64,000 nucleotides of DNA from Leucaena leucocephala (lineage: Eukaryota > Streptophyta > Magnoliopsida > Fabales > Fabaceae), in assembly GCA_037074615.1 (NCBI GenBank), contig CM073535.1:10951001-11015000 (forward strand). Direction: 5' to 3'. Each line of letters opens with the position of its first letter. Within the stretch, counting starts at the first letter, position 1. The notes under the pieces were generated by a model. It made no database searches. It saw nothing but the letters and a program-made list of their open reading frames with translations, and was not told where the DNA came from. Position numbers and translations under genes: made by a program. Shown here one piece after another: positions 23,935 to 36,659 of this stretch.

Positions 23935-25955
23935 ACACTATGTACATTTCTCTCTTTCAAGAATATAGTATGCTCTATACCAAAGAGAAAAAATAGAGTG
24001 AGACAGAGACTCTATCATGATTTCACTGAATATGATCGAATTGCATTGTTAACCTTTTCTCATCTCTTCTTTCATTTTCAACGTCCTCAGCTTTCTCTCC
24101 CTGGCTTCATCTTCTTTTTATTATCAAGTTGTTGATAAATATGTTATATAGCTATTGTAGTAGCAGTTAAAGAATATATCCATTATTGCTGACATATACA
24201 ATCTGATTTTTTGCTCTTTTTGATCAATTTCTTTGTTTGATATGCAAATAATCTTGAAATATACTTTAGAGAAGATATATAGTCAATATAAATACATAGC
24301 AATTGTTTCTAAATGATTTAGATCAAATTCTATCAAAATTTGGTTTAAAAAGTTTTTGCAGATTAGTCTTACTTATCAAAGTGTTTATCAAAGAGGTTCC
24401 TTTTTGAAATATAAATGTAAAATGAATTCATTTAAAATAGTTCTTAGATTTATTAAATAGGACTTTGATAATCAATTTTATCGAAAAGAGCTTCGGTAAA
24501 TCTTTAATGAATTTAATTCATATAGTTTTGGATTTATTGAAAATGACTTTGGTAACATTCTTTTCGAAAACTTATTGTGAAATATTCTTTCAAACTTATC
24601 GATATATTTTACAATACCTTATTTATCAATGTGTTATTTGATAAATAGGCTTATAGAATAATATATTGATAAATACTAAAGAGTAATCTTTAAAACTTTT
24701 CAAACAGACTTTCATATTTTCTCAAATCATGAAATATATTTGGAAAGAAGTAATCAAAAGATAATTCATCAATTCAAATCAAATCACAAGATCATAATTT
24801 AGCACATCATAATAAATCATAAGCTTATAAGGATTTTTTATAGAATCATTCACGCAAATTTAGAATCCACAAATTGTGTTTCCTTTTTATCGAAGAGAGG
24901 TCTTATCGAAGATTATTTTGATAAACAACTTGATCAAATAGCTCTTTAAGAAATATGCTCCTTGAATCATAAGTGTAGGGAATCATATTCTCTTCTTCTT
25001 TGAATAAGGAATGATATTTTCTTCTTTTATGAATAATCTTTTTTAAAACATAGATCATTAACAACATTATAATCAAATCATCATCAAAATCATTTATAAA
25101 GTGAAGACAACTTTTAAATCTTTCTTTCTTAAATTTTGATCTGATATAATTTGTATCTCAAGTTTTCACATATCATTTGAGAAGAAAATAATTCAAATAA
25201 ATTATTGTCAAAAAATTTATCAAAATAAGCTCTTTAGCAATCTGGATAAGATTAGAAATTGCTTAATGATAAGCAAACTTCAAATCTCTGTTTCTCTATC
25301 ACAAGTTCTTATAATTTATTTTGAGAAGAAACAAACAAGATAATCATCTTATCAAAAACAAGTAGCAAGTTATATGTAAAATCTTGAGTTATTTTAGTGC
25401 TTTTGATAAAAATAGAGATTTTCTCTATTTATCAAAGTGTTATTTGATAAATCCTCTTATTAAATAGTTCTTCGATAAAATGAGTCTTTGAAATTAGAAT
25501 GTCTTCTTTTAAAAACAGAGTTTATTGATCAAAATATTTATCGATAAATCTGTTAATCGATCAATTATTCGATATAAGCTTTTATAAAACTCTTTTCCAA
25601 ATTCAAGTTGGTCATACTTATCGAATAGTCATCAAACTCTTTTCTAAACTTTTTTTCCAAAAGCATCTTATTGAATAAGTCTTTGAATGATGCCAGTTCT
25701 AAATAGTGGCTGAAACCTTTTGTTTAAGCTAAGTTCATATTGATTTATTGAAGTCTTTATCGATAATAACCTTTATCAAATAAGTTATCAATAAATATTT
25801 TTCAAAAAATTAGATTTCCTTTAAAAGTTCTTTCTTATTTATCATGGAGCTTATTGAGCAATCACCTTATCAATAAATCCTTATATCAAATTCAAATTTC
25901 TTTTTGAAATCTTTTCTTAATTCATTGTCATAATCAAAACATTGGAGTCTTAACA
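23935..25955 (-). mobile_element. Copia LTR, minus strand, 3'-truncated
   Basis: The right end, read on the minus strand, starts TGTTAAGACTCCAATG followed by TTTTGATTATGACAATG, a SIRE-type LTR opening. The body is full of TTATCGATAAA-type motifs (for example near 25540 and 25760). It parallels the LTR at 27802-29478 down to a block near 24060-24110 that matches 28310-28350 there. The expected tail (AATTCACCCCCTC...) is missing, so the left side is truncated or abuts the preceding LTR end. No coding sequence. Confidence 0.6.
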
Positions 25956-26227
25956 TTTTACTTGTATGTTTATATCTTCATCTAATGCAAAAAAATGTTG
26001 GTGACCACCAGCGCTTCACAGAGTTAGAGTATTTGCATGTTGGGTTGGTGTCAACAATTCCTTCTTTCTTGATTTCAATGCTATTTGTAAGGTATGTTGA
26101 GATTACCTTATCCTTAATCCTTACTGTCCTCTTAAACACTCATAGTAGAAAGCATTTGAGTTCAATTGACTTTGACATTCAAATCATAACTTTTATTTTT
26201 AAATTCATTGAATCAATTTTTGCAAGC
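25956..26227. other. Unassigned segment with a small open frame
   Basis: Between two LTRs lies an 81-codon frame (25985-26230) beginning MQKNVGDHQRF with a hydrophobic middle. I do not recognise it. It has no homologous neighbour in the window, so it could be a scrap of host or element sequence. Confidence 0.3.
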
Positions 26228-27645
26228 TGATATAAGCCTATCTTGGAAGGACCGTTATTATGTCAAGGCAAGTGTTTATACAGGGTAGCTAGCATTCATA
26301 TTCCAAGTTATTGTGTATATTTCCCTATCAATTGATAAAAGAAATTAAGTGATATTGGGAGCATTAATGTCCATCAATTATCACTACTTTCAACTGAAAT
26401 CTTTTAGATTAATATTGTCTTTAGCTTTTTATTTGTGTACGTTTTTCTTCAAGAATTTTTTTTACTTGCTACTCCTATGAGACAAGAAAAAGAGAAAGGT
26501 TAGCCTTAGCCAACAAGTTCTTTGGTCTTAGCCATAGAAAATTCAAAGTGGTCTTGGCCTCAGTCAATCAGTTTCTTAGTCGCAGCCAATATAGAACAGA
26601 GTACAGTTGACCGTAACCAAAAGAAGTCTTAGATAAAGCCAACGACAATTACTAAAGCTATGTGTTTTGTGACAACACTTCACCTAGGTTTTATATTCTT
26701 CCTATCTTCAACCTTGGCTACCATTCTTCATTTCTTGGGCAACTTGGAAGCTCTTTAGGGTACTAGGACAAGGATTTTAGCAAAGACTGAGCTAGGATTT
26801 GAAGATTTTAAGAGATTTGAGCTTCTCACCTTGATTTTTCTTCTCCATCCTTCTTTCCTTTTATTTTGTTCAATGTTTATGCTGATGTATATTTATTGTC
26901 TCATGGGTTTCTTGAACATGTGTAGCTAAACTTTTGATTCTAGGATTATTTTGACCCCTTGTGTGAATTAAGTACTCATTTTCCCTTTATATTTGTGATT
27001 AATGTTATGATTAAGTTTATTTTTCTTTATTGTTAATGCTTCTTGTTGATTGGCCACTAATGAGATTGTTAGGTTCACTTGATTGATGCTTGAGAAGGCT
27101 AGGTTAAGTATAGAACTTGAGTTTAATCATGTGAGAACTTGAAGTTTATGAGTTCAATGGATAGCTTTGTTAATAGGATAGAGATATACTCAATAACCTC
27201 ATAGTCATATAAGATTCATGATAAAAATTGGGGTTTAATTAATTGATTAAGAGATTAAGGAATTAATTGAGCTAAACACCTATTTGGAGACTTGAGAGAG
27301 CACTTATGGGGAAATAGTATCCTTGGCCCGCTTAATCTATCATTAAGATGCAAATATTGTGGGGATTTGATTGAGTGCGTTCGAAATACAGGTGGATGAA
27401 TTCCTAAGTCCCATTTTGTCCTTCAAGTCCAATAATCACTTGTTTATATTAATTTCTAATTTTAGTTTAGGTTTATTTTATAGCTTCCTTTTACTCTTGA
27501 TATTTAATTTGTGTCACTCAAATTAGGAGAAAGTGTAAGAATCAATATTTGACTAGGTTTGGGAACCAAATCCTTGTGGGAATGATACTTTTCTTATCAC
27601 TTTATTACTTGCAGAGAGAACATAAATCATTAGTTGTCAACACAA
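26228..27645 (+). mobile_element. Ty3/gypsy-type (Athila/Tat-like) LTR or LTR remnant
   Basis: The right end has the phrase CCTTGTGGGAATGATAC followed by 'cactttattacttg', typical of the R-U5 end of Athila/Tat LTRs. 'Atgtgtagctaaac' near 26916 and 'gagttcaatggatag' near 27147 also fit such LTRs. A possible start TGATATAAGCC is at 26228, without a convincing polypurine tract. A stretch at 26510-26640 repeats 'cttagccaa / tcgcagccaa' phrases reminiscent of the GTCGCGAC clusters. There is no open frame of note. The boundaries are uncertain. Confidence 0.5.
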
Positions 27646-27801
27646 GGTGGAATTTTCTAGGATGCCAGGAAAATATGGAAATTCTATGTCGACTACCTCC
27701 CATGCTCTGAATCTCGTAAGTTTCTTAACTAACCATATGGATTTTGCTCCAATACCAGCAACCTCATGTGCTTAGCCATTTTTGACAACATATATATTCT
27801 G
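27646..27801. other. Short segment left of the minus-strand copia LTR
   Basis: If the neighbouring LTR is a 5' LTR on the minus strand, the primer site would lie here. GCTCCAATACCA at 27750-27761 is a weak match to the reverse of a tRNA-iMet primer site but is some 40 bases from the LTR. Nothing else is recognisable. Confidence 0.3.
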
Positions 27802-29478
27802 TGTTAGAAAGGTAGTCTCACCTAAGAGGGGGTGAATTGGGTGATATTAAAAATTTTAAACTTAAATTGTAAAATAATTGTTGATTTCAAAAATATATCA
27901 TCGATGAGAGAGCGGATAAAAGAGAAGATGCACACAAACGATTTATACTGGTTTAGCCTAACCACTTGGCTTACATTTAGTCCTCAGAGTTCCTTTGAGT
28001 ATTCCACTTTTCTCTAATATTCACTGGGCTCTTAGTACCTTAGTACATTAACAAGAGATTGCCTCTCTCACGCCCCCTTACTTCTCATAAGGTTACACTT
28101 CCACTCAAGAGTCCCACTCTTGAATATCTCAAATAAAGAATAAGGATTTCTAGCCCCTTCTCAAGTAAAGGGATAATGATAAATACTGAAGTCAAGCTCT
28201 CTAAGTTTCTTTCACAAAGGTAAAAATGCTCTATTCAGAGAATGGAAAATAGAGAATAACATAGTAGCAATGAATATAGTATTGAATGCTTTAATAAATG
28301 TTGTTCATTTTTCTTTCGTGTTTACTTCACTTCAGCATTTAATGTGGCTTCTTTTATAGTGGAGTCATTTGAATAGTCATTGGCCTCATCAAAGTAGCCG
28401 TTGAAGAATAGAGTTGTTAGTCACTGATGGTTAAAGCATTTAATGTATTCTAATAGAAATTTGCTTTTTGACGAATTTCTTCAATTGATCATGTTTCTGC
28501 CTACAATTGATCTTGAAATATATTGTATAAATGATATAAAAAGAGTTTAAACGTATATCACTTAATCTCCAATGTTTTGGATTTAAACATCGAAGTCTGG
28601 TTTGAAAATATTTTTAAAGAACTTAGATTTATCGAAGTGTTTATTGAAAAGCAGCCTTATCAAAAAAGAGTTTCAATAAATATCAAACAATATGTATTCA
28701 AATAAACCAACTCTTATCAATAATACTTCAATAACTAGCCTTATCAAAAATCTTTCAAAAAATAAACTTTTAATAACAGAGCCTTGGTTCAAGTTTATTG
28801 AAATTTTATAGAGAAAAGTCTTTTCAAAATATTCATTTCATAAACCAAAATATGTAATTTATCAAAGTGTTGTTTTATAAATAGATTTATTGAATAATTA
28901 TTCGATAAATGCTTGTTATTCAAGAACAATGGTCTGACTTTGAAAATTTCTTTAATTCTTGTAATTTTATCTCAAATGCTATGTAACATATTTCAAATAA
29001 AGATTTATAAGATCATTTTTCCAAACAATCATAAGATCATTCTTTAACTAATTCCAAATTCTCAAAATCGCTTAACGGTTTCAGAAACTTGTTTTAAAAC
29101 TGAATCTTCTCATTTATTGAAATGTTTATCGATTAATACTTCTACAAATAACATTCTAAAATTAATTTTATAATGATTATGTTCTCATTTATTGAAGAGC
29201 TTATCGATAAATACCCTTATCGATAAATGCCTTTTTAAAGCAGCTTTCACAAAATAAGTTTTCCTGTTATTTTTTTCAAATTTTTACCAATAAATTCCTT
29301 CATCGATAAATCTTTCAATAAATTCCTTTTGTAAAATATATTTCACAACTGAATGTTGTTCTTATCTATGGAATGTCTTATCGATAAGCTTAACGAAAAC
29401 TAAGCTATGTCAAAACATATTTGAAGTGTCAATTATCTAATATTTTGCAATCATGACTTCAAAGAAAAGTACCTAACA
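27802..29478 (-). mobile_element. SIRE-like copia LTR, minus strand, apparently complete (1677 bp)
   Basis: The + strand starts TGTTAGAAAGG with AAGAGGGGGTGAATTGGG, the reverse of the common copia LTR tail, and ends CCTAACA at 29478 (minus-strand start TGTTAGG). A minus-strand TATAAAAG lies at 28350-28359, and ATCGATAAAT motifs are frequent between 29090 and 29400. The flanking pentamers TTCTG and ATTCA do not match, so it is not a clean solo LTR. The open frame at 27832-28017 is antisense within the LTR and is not a gene. Confidence 0.7.
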
Positions 29479-29584
29479 ATTCAATTTGTTAAGAAATGTT
29501 TTAATTTTTGTATAAAGAGGAAAATAAAAAAAATAATACATTCAAATAAATTGTACCTAATAATGTTTCTTCTTCTACTTATTC

Positions 29585-29790
29585 CCCTTCTATACAAACT
29601 TGTACTTAGATGTCTTACATCGCTTAAAAATGTCTATATTTAATACAACATATAATCATTTGGGCATGTATCAATTTTCTTGCACTTCAAGCCAAATTGG
29701 TTAATAATCTTCTTTGTTTCATAAAAAGACAGTGAGAATTCAGCTTGAGGGAAAGCATATGCCAATAATTTAACAATATTGATTAACGAG
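29585..29790 (-). pseudogene. CACTA (En/Spm) TNP2-type transposase fragment
   Basis: The minus strand reads AEFSLSFYETKKIINQFGL then KCKKIDTCPNDYMLY, matching the plant TNP2/Transposase_21 block 'PxSxYEAKKxLxxLGLxxxKIHACPNDCxLY'. It is a small piece of the transposase of a CACTA DNA transposon. Sequence upstream (29790-30170) may be more of the same gene but cannot be followed, and downstream it runs into the copia LTR at 29478. It lies outside the hairpin-bearing CACTA terminus at 30190, so it may be a different copy. Confidence 0.7.
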
Positions 29791-30189
29791 ATCACACAAC
29801 TCTACTTAAATTCCTATTTGTGAAATTACAGGGTTTGACTCAGTGATCAAGTCATGATGTTCCCCATGGAAACACCAAAAAGTATAATATTGTGGGAATG
29901 ACTTCAATATTAAATGGTAAAAAACAACACCTCGTGATCGCCACTTGTCGAAATTATATTTAAGACATAGATAAAGAATCTTAGTGTTTACATTTGCATA
30001 CTAAAAGTGAAATTCAAGAAAGAGTTCATTCCAGCCAAATATTGTAGAGACGTACAAAGCAACTAATCCATGTCCTGTCCATCACTGATATAGCTTAGAG
30101 CATGATAACACTTCATAGAGACCTTGAATAGAAGTTAAAATAAACTTTTCCAAGTTTTATTGTCTTAAAATGGGGTAGAAATAATGGTC

Positions 30190-30420
30190 AAATAATTTGT
30201 AGCTATTGATACAAAGTGTTATAATAAAAAGTTTATAACGATTATATAATAGCTACAAAATGTAGAGGAAATTTGGAATTTCAAAATTCACAACAGTCAG
30301 GATTTTGTAGTGGTTATATAACTCCTACAAAGTTTGGAGGGAATTTTTTCCACAACAGTCTAAATTTTGTAATGGTTCAATAACTAGTACAAAATTCCAC
30401 CCTTATAATAAAGTTTTAAT
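30190..30420. repeat. Left subterminal hairpin cluster of the CACTA element
   Basis: Imperfect short hairpins such as TTTTGTAGTGGTTATATAAC...TCCTACAAA near 30313, and variants around 30200, 30240 and 30370. They are the same type as the cluster at 32990-33260. Confidence 0.65.
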
Positions 30421-30640
30421 ATTTGAATTAAATTTTATTGCAAATCTTGCGGCAAATTATATAAAAATACAACATTACATAACTAAAATAATCTAATAAT
30501 ATTTCTAAAATTTTAATAAACTAACACTAAAGTAAACCTCCAAATTATAATAAATTTAGAGAATAACCAACTTAAATAATCTCTAAATAAACAATCAACT
30601 TTAAACTGTACAACAAGTTCAACAAACAATCCTCCTCACC
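30421..30640. other. AT-rich segment inside the CACTA element
   Basis: Nothing recognisable beyond AT-rich, probably untranslated element sequence. Confidence 0.4.
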
Positions 30641-32600
30641 CTAATACTGCGAGGGATCATGTGGCTGTTGGCATTGCAGTGGCTGCACATCTACCAAATG
30701 AATCTCTGGAATTATTGGTATGCTAGCACTAGAAATATGTGAAAGGGCTCTCTCTAGCTTGCTCTACAAGACTTTTCTCTAGTCATTGAGATCTTGCTAG
30801 ACCTTGAGATCATGCTCCTTTCTCTTGGCCACCATTTCTCTAGTGACCTCCTCTCAAAGCTCTTTGACCAATGTATTACTTGGTTGCCTTACTTTTAAGC
30901 TAGTTTGATTGGTTGCAGCTACTGATTGGGAGGTCCTTGCCTGTGAACTACTAGCATGACCTGAACCTAACAGTGAACTTAGGTCAACATCCAAAACTAG
31001 GCTAGGGTGCTCACCTCAAATAGGCCTTAATATCTGATTTCCTATTTTCTTATATATTTATAGAATTTTCATACATTTTCCTAAAATTATGCCTATTGGC
31101 CTGAAACTTTCTAGAAATTATATTTTTATCCCAGCTTTGACTTAACTTCATATATTGTGTCAATATTGTTAATGCAACTCCTCTAGCCTTAAAAGTATGG
31201 GATGTGACACCAGTCATGCCCCGCCTTTAGTGAGGCGGTGGGATCCAGGGCAGACTCTTGAGACTCTGGAGCTCCGCCTCAGTATGAGTCATCTGCGCCT
31301 TTTAAAACTTTTTATTTAAATTAAAATTTTAATATTAGTATGAAAATATTAACATTGATAATTTAATTAATGCCCTATTTACAACAATTTCTTTAACCTC
31401 CCCTAATGTAGGGGTGCCATCTCGATGCCTCTAAAGTTAAGGACACATTTGCCCAAAAGATGGTATGTATCCTTCCTCTCGTTGGGTCTTCCTTTATTGA
31501 GCAAATTTTTAACAGACATTGGTTAATAAAATTAAACTATGCACTTGCAATCTCATCATATACGTTAGCAAATTAAATAGAGCCTACCATATGGCTCGTA
31601 GTCTGCTGAATGGTGCTCGCAATGTTTCTTTGAACAATTTTCTAGAACAAAAATTGAATAGAATTAATTAAATTATAAAAATATCATAATTAATGCAATA
31701 GTTTCACACCCCATGCTCAGGCAACATCCTAAACTAGACAAAATATGCCCACTCATGAGGAAGGATGCCATCAGGTCACCTCATCATGTCACCTCTCTTG
31801 TTGTTAAACAGAAGGCTCTTGTCATTCTTCCAAGCTCCCACATTCTTCTGAGGGCATAAACCTCATCTCCTCACCGATAACAAATTTATCTTGTACGTAA
31901 GTCAATAAAAAAATAATTAGAAACATTTAATCAAGTCATTATTTAATTTAAATAAAAAATAAATATAAAGATTAATTATCAATTCAATAACTTGACCAAT
32001 TTCCAAGTATCATGCTTTGCTTGTGCTTGTATATCTCGCTAGTCACAAGTATCTGTTGTAAACTGAGTGTACTGCTTACCTCTTAGATGTAGGAATTTGA
32101 TCAAGAGTTTGCCATCGTCCTGGACCAGTTGTATAAACTTATTAAGTGGAACTACAACATAGAGACTAGCCTCCAGAAAGAAACCTTTTTGTTCAGCCTC
32201 CTTATAGTCTTGTTCCTATTACCGTCTACAAATTTAATTGGGAAATTAATTGAAATTGTATGAAATTTAAATAATTTAAAAATACTTTTATGAACAACAT
32301 TTAATTATTATAAAAATTAAATTGTTCCAAATTTTAAATAATGAAATAAAATACTACCAATGACCTCAACAACTTGGCAGGTCTGATGCCTACTAAAATG
32401 AGGCCAATAAACCTATTGGGGCTACTCATTCTGTTGTTCCATGTTCCCCTTCTCCTCCACATTTGAAATATCCTTGGAAACACCACCTATGAAGTTGAAA
32501 GTGAAATCTTCCCTTATATCAAGTCTTCAATGCTGAAGGTTGGCACATCCCGTGGGTGTTTACTCTGCCTGATCATCAATATTCTAGGATGGTCTATTAT
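30640..32600 (-). pseudogene. CACTA second-gene / plant transposase-like remnant
   Basis: Minus-strand reading in pieces separated by AT-rich, intron-like stretches. A block near 30960-30760 has GSGHASSSQARTS then a charged region (EMVAKRKEHDLKV), resembling the glycine/serine stretch plus C-terminal helix of plant En/Spm transposases. Blocks at 31860-31740 (NVGAWKNDKSLLFNNKRGD) and 32230-32000 (LNKFIQLVQDD, ...KHDTWKLV) could be earlier exons. There are many stops. Similarity is by pattern only. The neighbouring subterminal hairpins and CACTA end support the context. Confidence 0.4.
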
Positions 32601-32989
32601 GATCCATTGATTCTTTGCCAAGCTGACAAGAAAAAATTTAGATCAGTTTAAATAATATAATTATAGAAAATAATACATAAAAAATTTCTAAATTAAATCA
32701 TAATCAAATAATGACAATAATAAGATTACTTAAATAAACAAATTATTTAATTAATTACAATAATATAGTTAATTAACATCAGTCAACAATGTATTTTAAT
32801 TAAATTATAAATAAATATATAAATGAAATAATTAAACTAATTAAACAATCATACTAAAATATAAATATGTATATAAACAATTATTCGTACCTGGATATGG
32901 AGTTGGATATGGATCTGAGAAAACAATTCAATTAGGCTTCATTTCTTAACCTCACCAAAAGTGAAAAATTGAGGGGGCAGTTTCATAGT

Positions 32990-33260
32990 TATGCAATTTG
33001 TAGCAATTAGGGGATAACCGCTACAACAAGCATCACCTATTTCTAATGGTTGTCTCCAAACCGTTAGAAATTTGTAACACATGGCATGCACCATGGCACT
33101 TTCTTAAGGTTCTCTAGGAAACTGTTATAAATTTGCTTCGAAGTTTGTCACGATTATGGTAACTGCCACAAAATGTCATGACCTTTCACATCCTTTAGCG
33201 GTTTCTATCACAAAATCGCTACAAATTCGGCACCGAGGTTGTAGCAATTGACTACCATGA
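32990..33260. repeat. Right subterminal hairpin cluster of the CACTA element
   Basis: At least five imperfect hairpins, for example GTAGCAATTAGGGGATAACC...GCTACAA at 33000-33028, CTAATGGTTGTC...AACCGTTAG at 33042-33068, and TAGCGGTTTC...AATCGCTACAA at 33199-33228. They probably bind the element's own transposase, by analogy with En/Spm (inference). Confidence 0.7.
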
Positions 33261-33337
33261 AATCGCGCTACAAAATACCAACACAAAATAAGGCTCGGTC
33301 AAAGCACTACAACTTTATAGAGGATTTGTTTTGAAAT

Positions 33338-36300
33338 TATAACATCCTTAATTTAATACATATTAGGGACCAATCAGTAGCATTTAGAACCACTTACAAG
33401 ACCTTGGAATTTTATTAGCTAAATCTGAAATTTTACTCTTTCTCGGGTTACTGTTCATATGGTATTCCAGATTACGCAACAAACTTTGAAAAATCATAAC
33501 TAATTCTAGAAAACTCGAAATGAAGTGGTTCAAAAAGCTACATGAAGATAACATATTAAAATTTAAGATAAAAATAATTTCCATACCAAATTATTAGCCA
33601 ATTAATACAGTTTATTCGCCAAATTTACTGTTTATTTGGTCAAAAATCCTAGAAACAGATTCTGGTCCCTTACTTTGGAAAATAAGTTCTCTTTGTACAG
33701 ACATCCAAATAAAGCATTCTTGATGTCAAAAAGAAGCTTGGAATGTCATCTAAATGTATGTAAAATTTCATATATTTATTTCATCATTTACTATTTTTCA
33801 TTACATCATGACCATCACTGCTTACATTGGTCATACAGCAACATTACACATTCACATAACATATATACTATCCAATCCCTAGCTTTTCTTCATACTTCAT
33901 CATCCTCTTTCATCATTCATAAACCTGTGGGATTGGGATTACATGGAAAGGGATGAGATTTTGGGGGAAATCTCAGTAGCAAACGGTACTAAACAATGCA
34001 TGCATTAATGTAAATACTTGTGCTTGCTTGTGAAAGTGTTACTATTGTGTCATGTGCATGCTTCCATGTTACATATGAAATACAATTGGCCAAAGTAAAC
34101 ATATAAATAGAGCTTCATACATAAACACATAGGCAACTCAATTCAATCAAGCCATAGAACAATCAAGCATAACATTCAATACATACAAGTTTAAGATTAG
34201 TTTACTACCTTGAACACTTGACTTTCTTTCACCTTAACTTGCTTCTTTCTTCAAACTTTCCTTGAACATGCGGCTGCCTCTCTTGGAGAATACCAATCAA
34301 TTCCTAACATCACATAATTATTCATCAATTACAATCTAACTTCCTTGAGTATTAAACTCACTTTAACTAACATAACTTCTTCTTAAATATTAACTTTCCT
34401 TAATCTTAACCAATGGACTTGGTCTTTGAATCAATTGATGCCTTGACTTTACCCTAAAAAATTTCATCTTTTGAATCCATTTATGAGCTTAGAATCATGA
34501 AATTCCAGCTCCTTCATCACATGCTGTACAAAACCGAAATTGCACTTAATTCTTTCACAAATTCTCATTTTGATTCCAATGCTTCCCATACTTGTTTCTC
34601 TACTTTACCCCACACAACTTTTCATTTTAAAACCATTGGAAGTATCAAAATCATGAAATTTCAATCACTGTTCATGCGAGTGAACAGTAATAGAGAAGGA
34701 TTTCAAAAACTACAATCTTGAAATTTCAATGCTTTCAAGGTTTAAAACCTTTCCAATCCTACACAAAATCATCATCTAAATTCAATGGAAGCATTAAATC
34801 ATTGAAATTCAATTTTCTTCCCTCATGAATGGTGCAAACCGAACAGGTTCCATTAAGGCGAAGTCAAGAATATCAACTTGATTCAACAACCAATCTCTTA
34901 ATTAACTTGTTTAAGCTTCAATCATATGTTTCTAACTTTAATTTCTTCTTTCCCCTTTCATATAAGGTTATTGGGAAGCACAAACCCTTAGAGAAAACTC
35001 AAATTTTCTCCCATGAAAACCCTAAGTTCAAGCTCCCAAATCAAAGGAAAATAAGCTAAGGTAGATTGCTTACCTTTAATCTCTAGCTTGCTTGAACTTT
35101 GGAACCTTGAATCTTCTTTATCTTGGCTTGAGTTTTCATTTTACAAGAGTTTCCCCAAGGTATCACAAGGCCATGGTTTTGGGCAGAATGAGGGGATATT
35201 TATAGCCAAAATCCAAGAAAAATCAATGGCCAATATTGATTTAGTTACTATTTGATCTAAAGGCTCACATTTAATCTTGGATTTTACTTTTTCATAAAGG
35301 AATAAGTATGAAATCATGTGGGAAAGCTCATGGGACACCTAAGAGGTTAGGTGGCGTGCTTATAGTGTAAGGAAGCTTATGAAAAAATGTTAGTCCAATC
35401 CGATACCGATCGGAGCAGTTTCACAACAACCGGACTATTTTCTATTCTGAATTTTTCTATAATATACCAGGATATGTATTTTGTCATAGAAATCAATGTC
35501 TAGGCTTATCATACCCTTGAAATGGTTATACTGAGTATTTATCTGCCATCCATTCCTTAGAAAATGACCAAAATACCCTTGGTGTCCTTTCTTACACTAT
35601 ATTGACCCTAAGGGCATAATCATCATTTTACCCCTCTTTATACTGCCTCAGGGTGTATGTGGGCTCAACTAATCATATTTATACCATGTGACACATTTTT
35701 AGCCTATCTCAAGTGACCAAAATGCCCTTCATCCATATCTGGTATAATCTGGGCATCCAGGGGCATTTTTGTTATTTCACACTTTTCTGGACACTGGCCC
35801 CTTCTACTGATTGACTGGTACCCTGGGTTCTGGGCCCTTCTTGGCGTCAACATGGGCCTATATATGAGGTCATATGATCTCATTCTATCCAGGCTTACAT
35901 ACCAATAAATTCCGTTATCGGTCTCGGGTGTTATCAAACTCCCGTCAAAATTCATTAATATGTGAATAACTTTTTTATACAGAACTTCTTCTAGAGTTCT
36001 GTCAGATCCAGGATATCTGACACTGTAGGGCACATTTTCCTGTATTTTGCCCACTTACATCTGAAGTCAATGAAATATGATAAAATTTCAGATAACTTTT
36101 AGACTATTAGAAAATTTTCTGTTGTCTGGAGTCCTAATAAAATTTTTATATCATGCCAAATTAACCAGTGCAACTTCCTCTATTTACTGATGGAATGTGG
36201 GACTGAAAAACTTCTGGGCAGTTATAACCCTTTCCGGGCTAATTTTTCTATAATTATAATTTTGCCCTTGAACTTTGTACTTAATTACATTTAAGTCCCT

Positions 36301-36506
36301 TAACTTTTGGAAATTACCACTTTTGGCCCAAATCTTGTTTCTACTTTCACCTTTTACCTTTAACCTTTTCTACTTTTCATTTTAGTCCTTCTCTTCCTTA
36401 AAGAATCATCTAACCTTTATTATTTCTTTTGATGTTCGTCATAATCCTTTCCAAACCTCTTTCCACTATTAGTACTATACGGATAGGGAAAAATTAGGAT
36501 ATGACA
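33338..36506 (-). mobile_element. Long LTR copy D (solo LTR, 3169 bp)
   Basis: On the minus strand it starts TGTCATATCCTAA (36506) and ends AAGGATGTTATA (33338), flanked by the perfect duplication GAAAT (33333-33337 and 36507-36511). The TATA box is at 35197-35207, the donor-like GTAAGC at 35069-35074, the hairpin at 34667-34688 and the palindrome at 35397-35417. It has the U3 type of copies A, E and G. It disrupts the right part of the CACTA element. A 116-codon frame in its U3 (35704-36054) is not conserved in sister copies. Confidence 0.9.
35197..35207 (-). promoter_or_regulatory. TATA box of long LTR copy D
   Basis: On the minus strand this reads GGCTATAAATA, followed by the conserved donor-like GTAAGC. 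Confidence 0.65.
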
Positions 36507-36659
36507 GAAATCGTTAGAAAGTGTACATTTTGTTGTAGTGCTTTGTAACCACTATCAAGTAACGGCTACAAAATGAGGTTTTTTTATAGTGTATACAAGT
36601 AACAGACTAAATTTTTTGCCATTTATTGAAAGGACATTATATGTAGTACACATGTTTTT

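Larger units (their letters stand above)
30190..36591 (-). mobile_element. CACTA (En/Spm)-like DNA transposon, degenerate, split by long LTR copy D
   Basis: The right end read on the minus strand is CACTATAAAAAAACC, a CACTA-type terminus, followed by subterminal copies of a 'tttgtagc.gttac' motif. Many short inverted repeats of the type TAGCGGTT...AACCGCTACAAA occur at 32990-33260 and 30190-30420, as in the subterminal regions of En/Spm elements. Between them is a degenerate, probably spliced transposase-like region. The left terminus is not clearly CACTA, so the boundary near 30190 is estimated. Without copy D (33338-36506) the element would be about 3.2 kb. Confidence 0.6.

Noticed and set aside
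25985..26230. 81-codon frame as a host gene exon
   Set aside because: No recognised domain, no supporting splice sites or neighbours; kept only as unassigned sequence.
35704..36054. 116-codon minus-strand frame in copy D
   Set aside because: It lies in U3 upstream of the TATA box and is not open in the sister copies A, E and G. Treated as chance.
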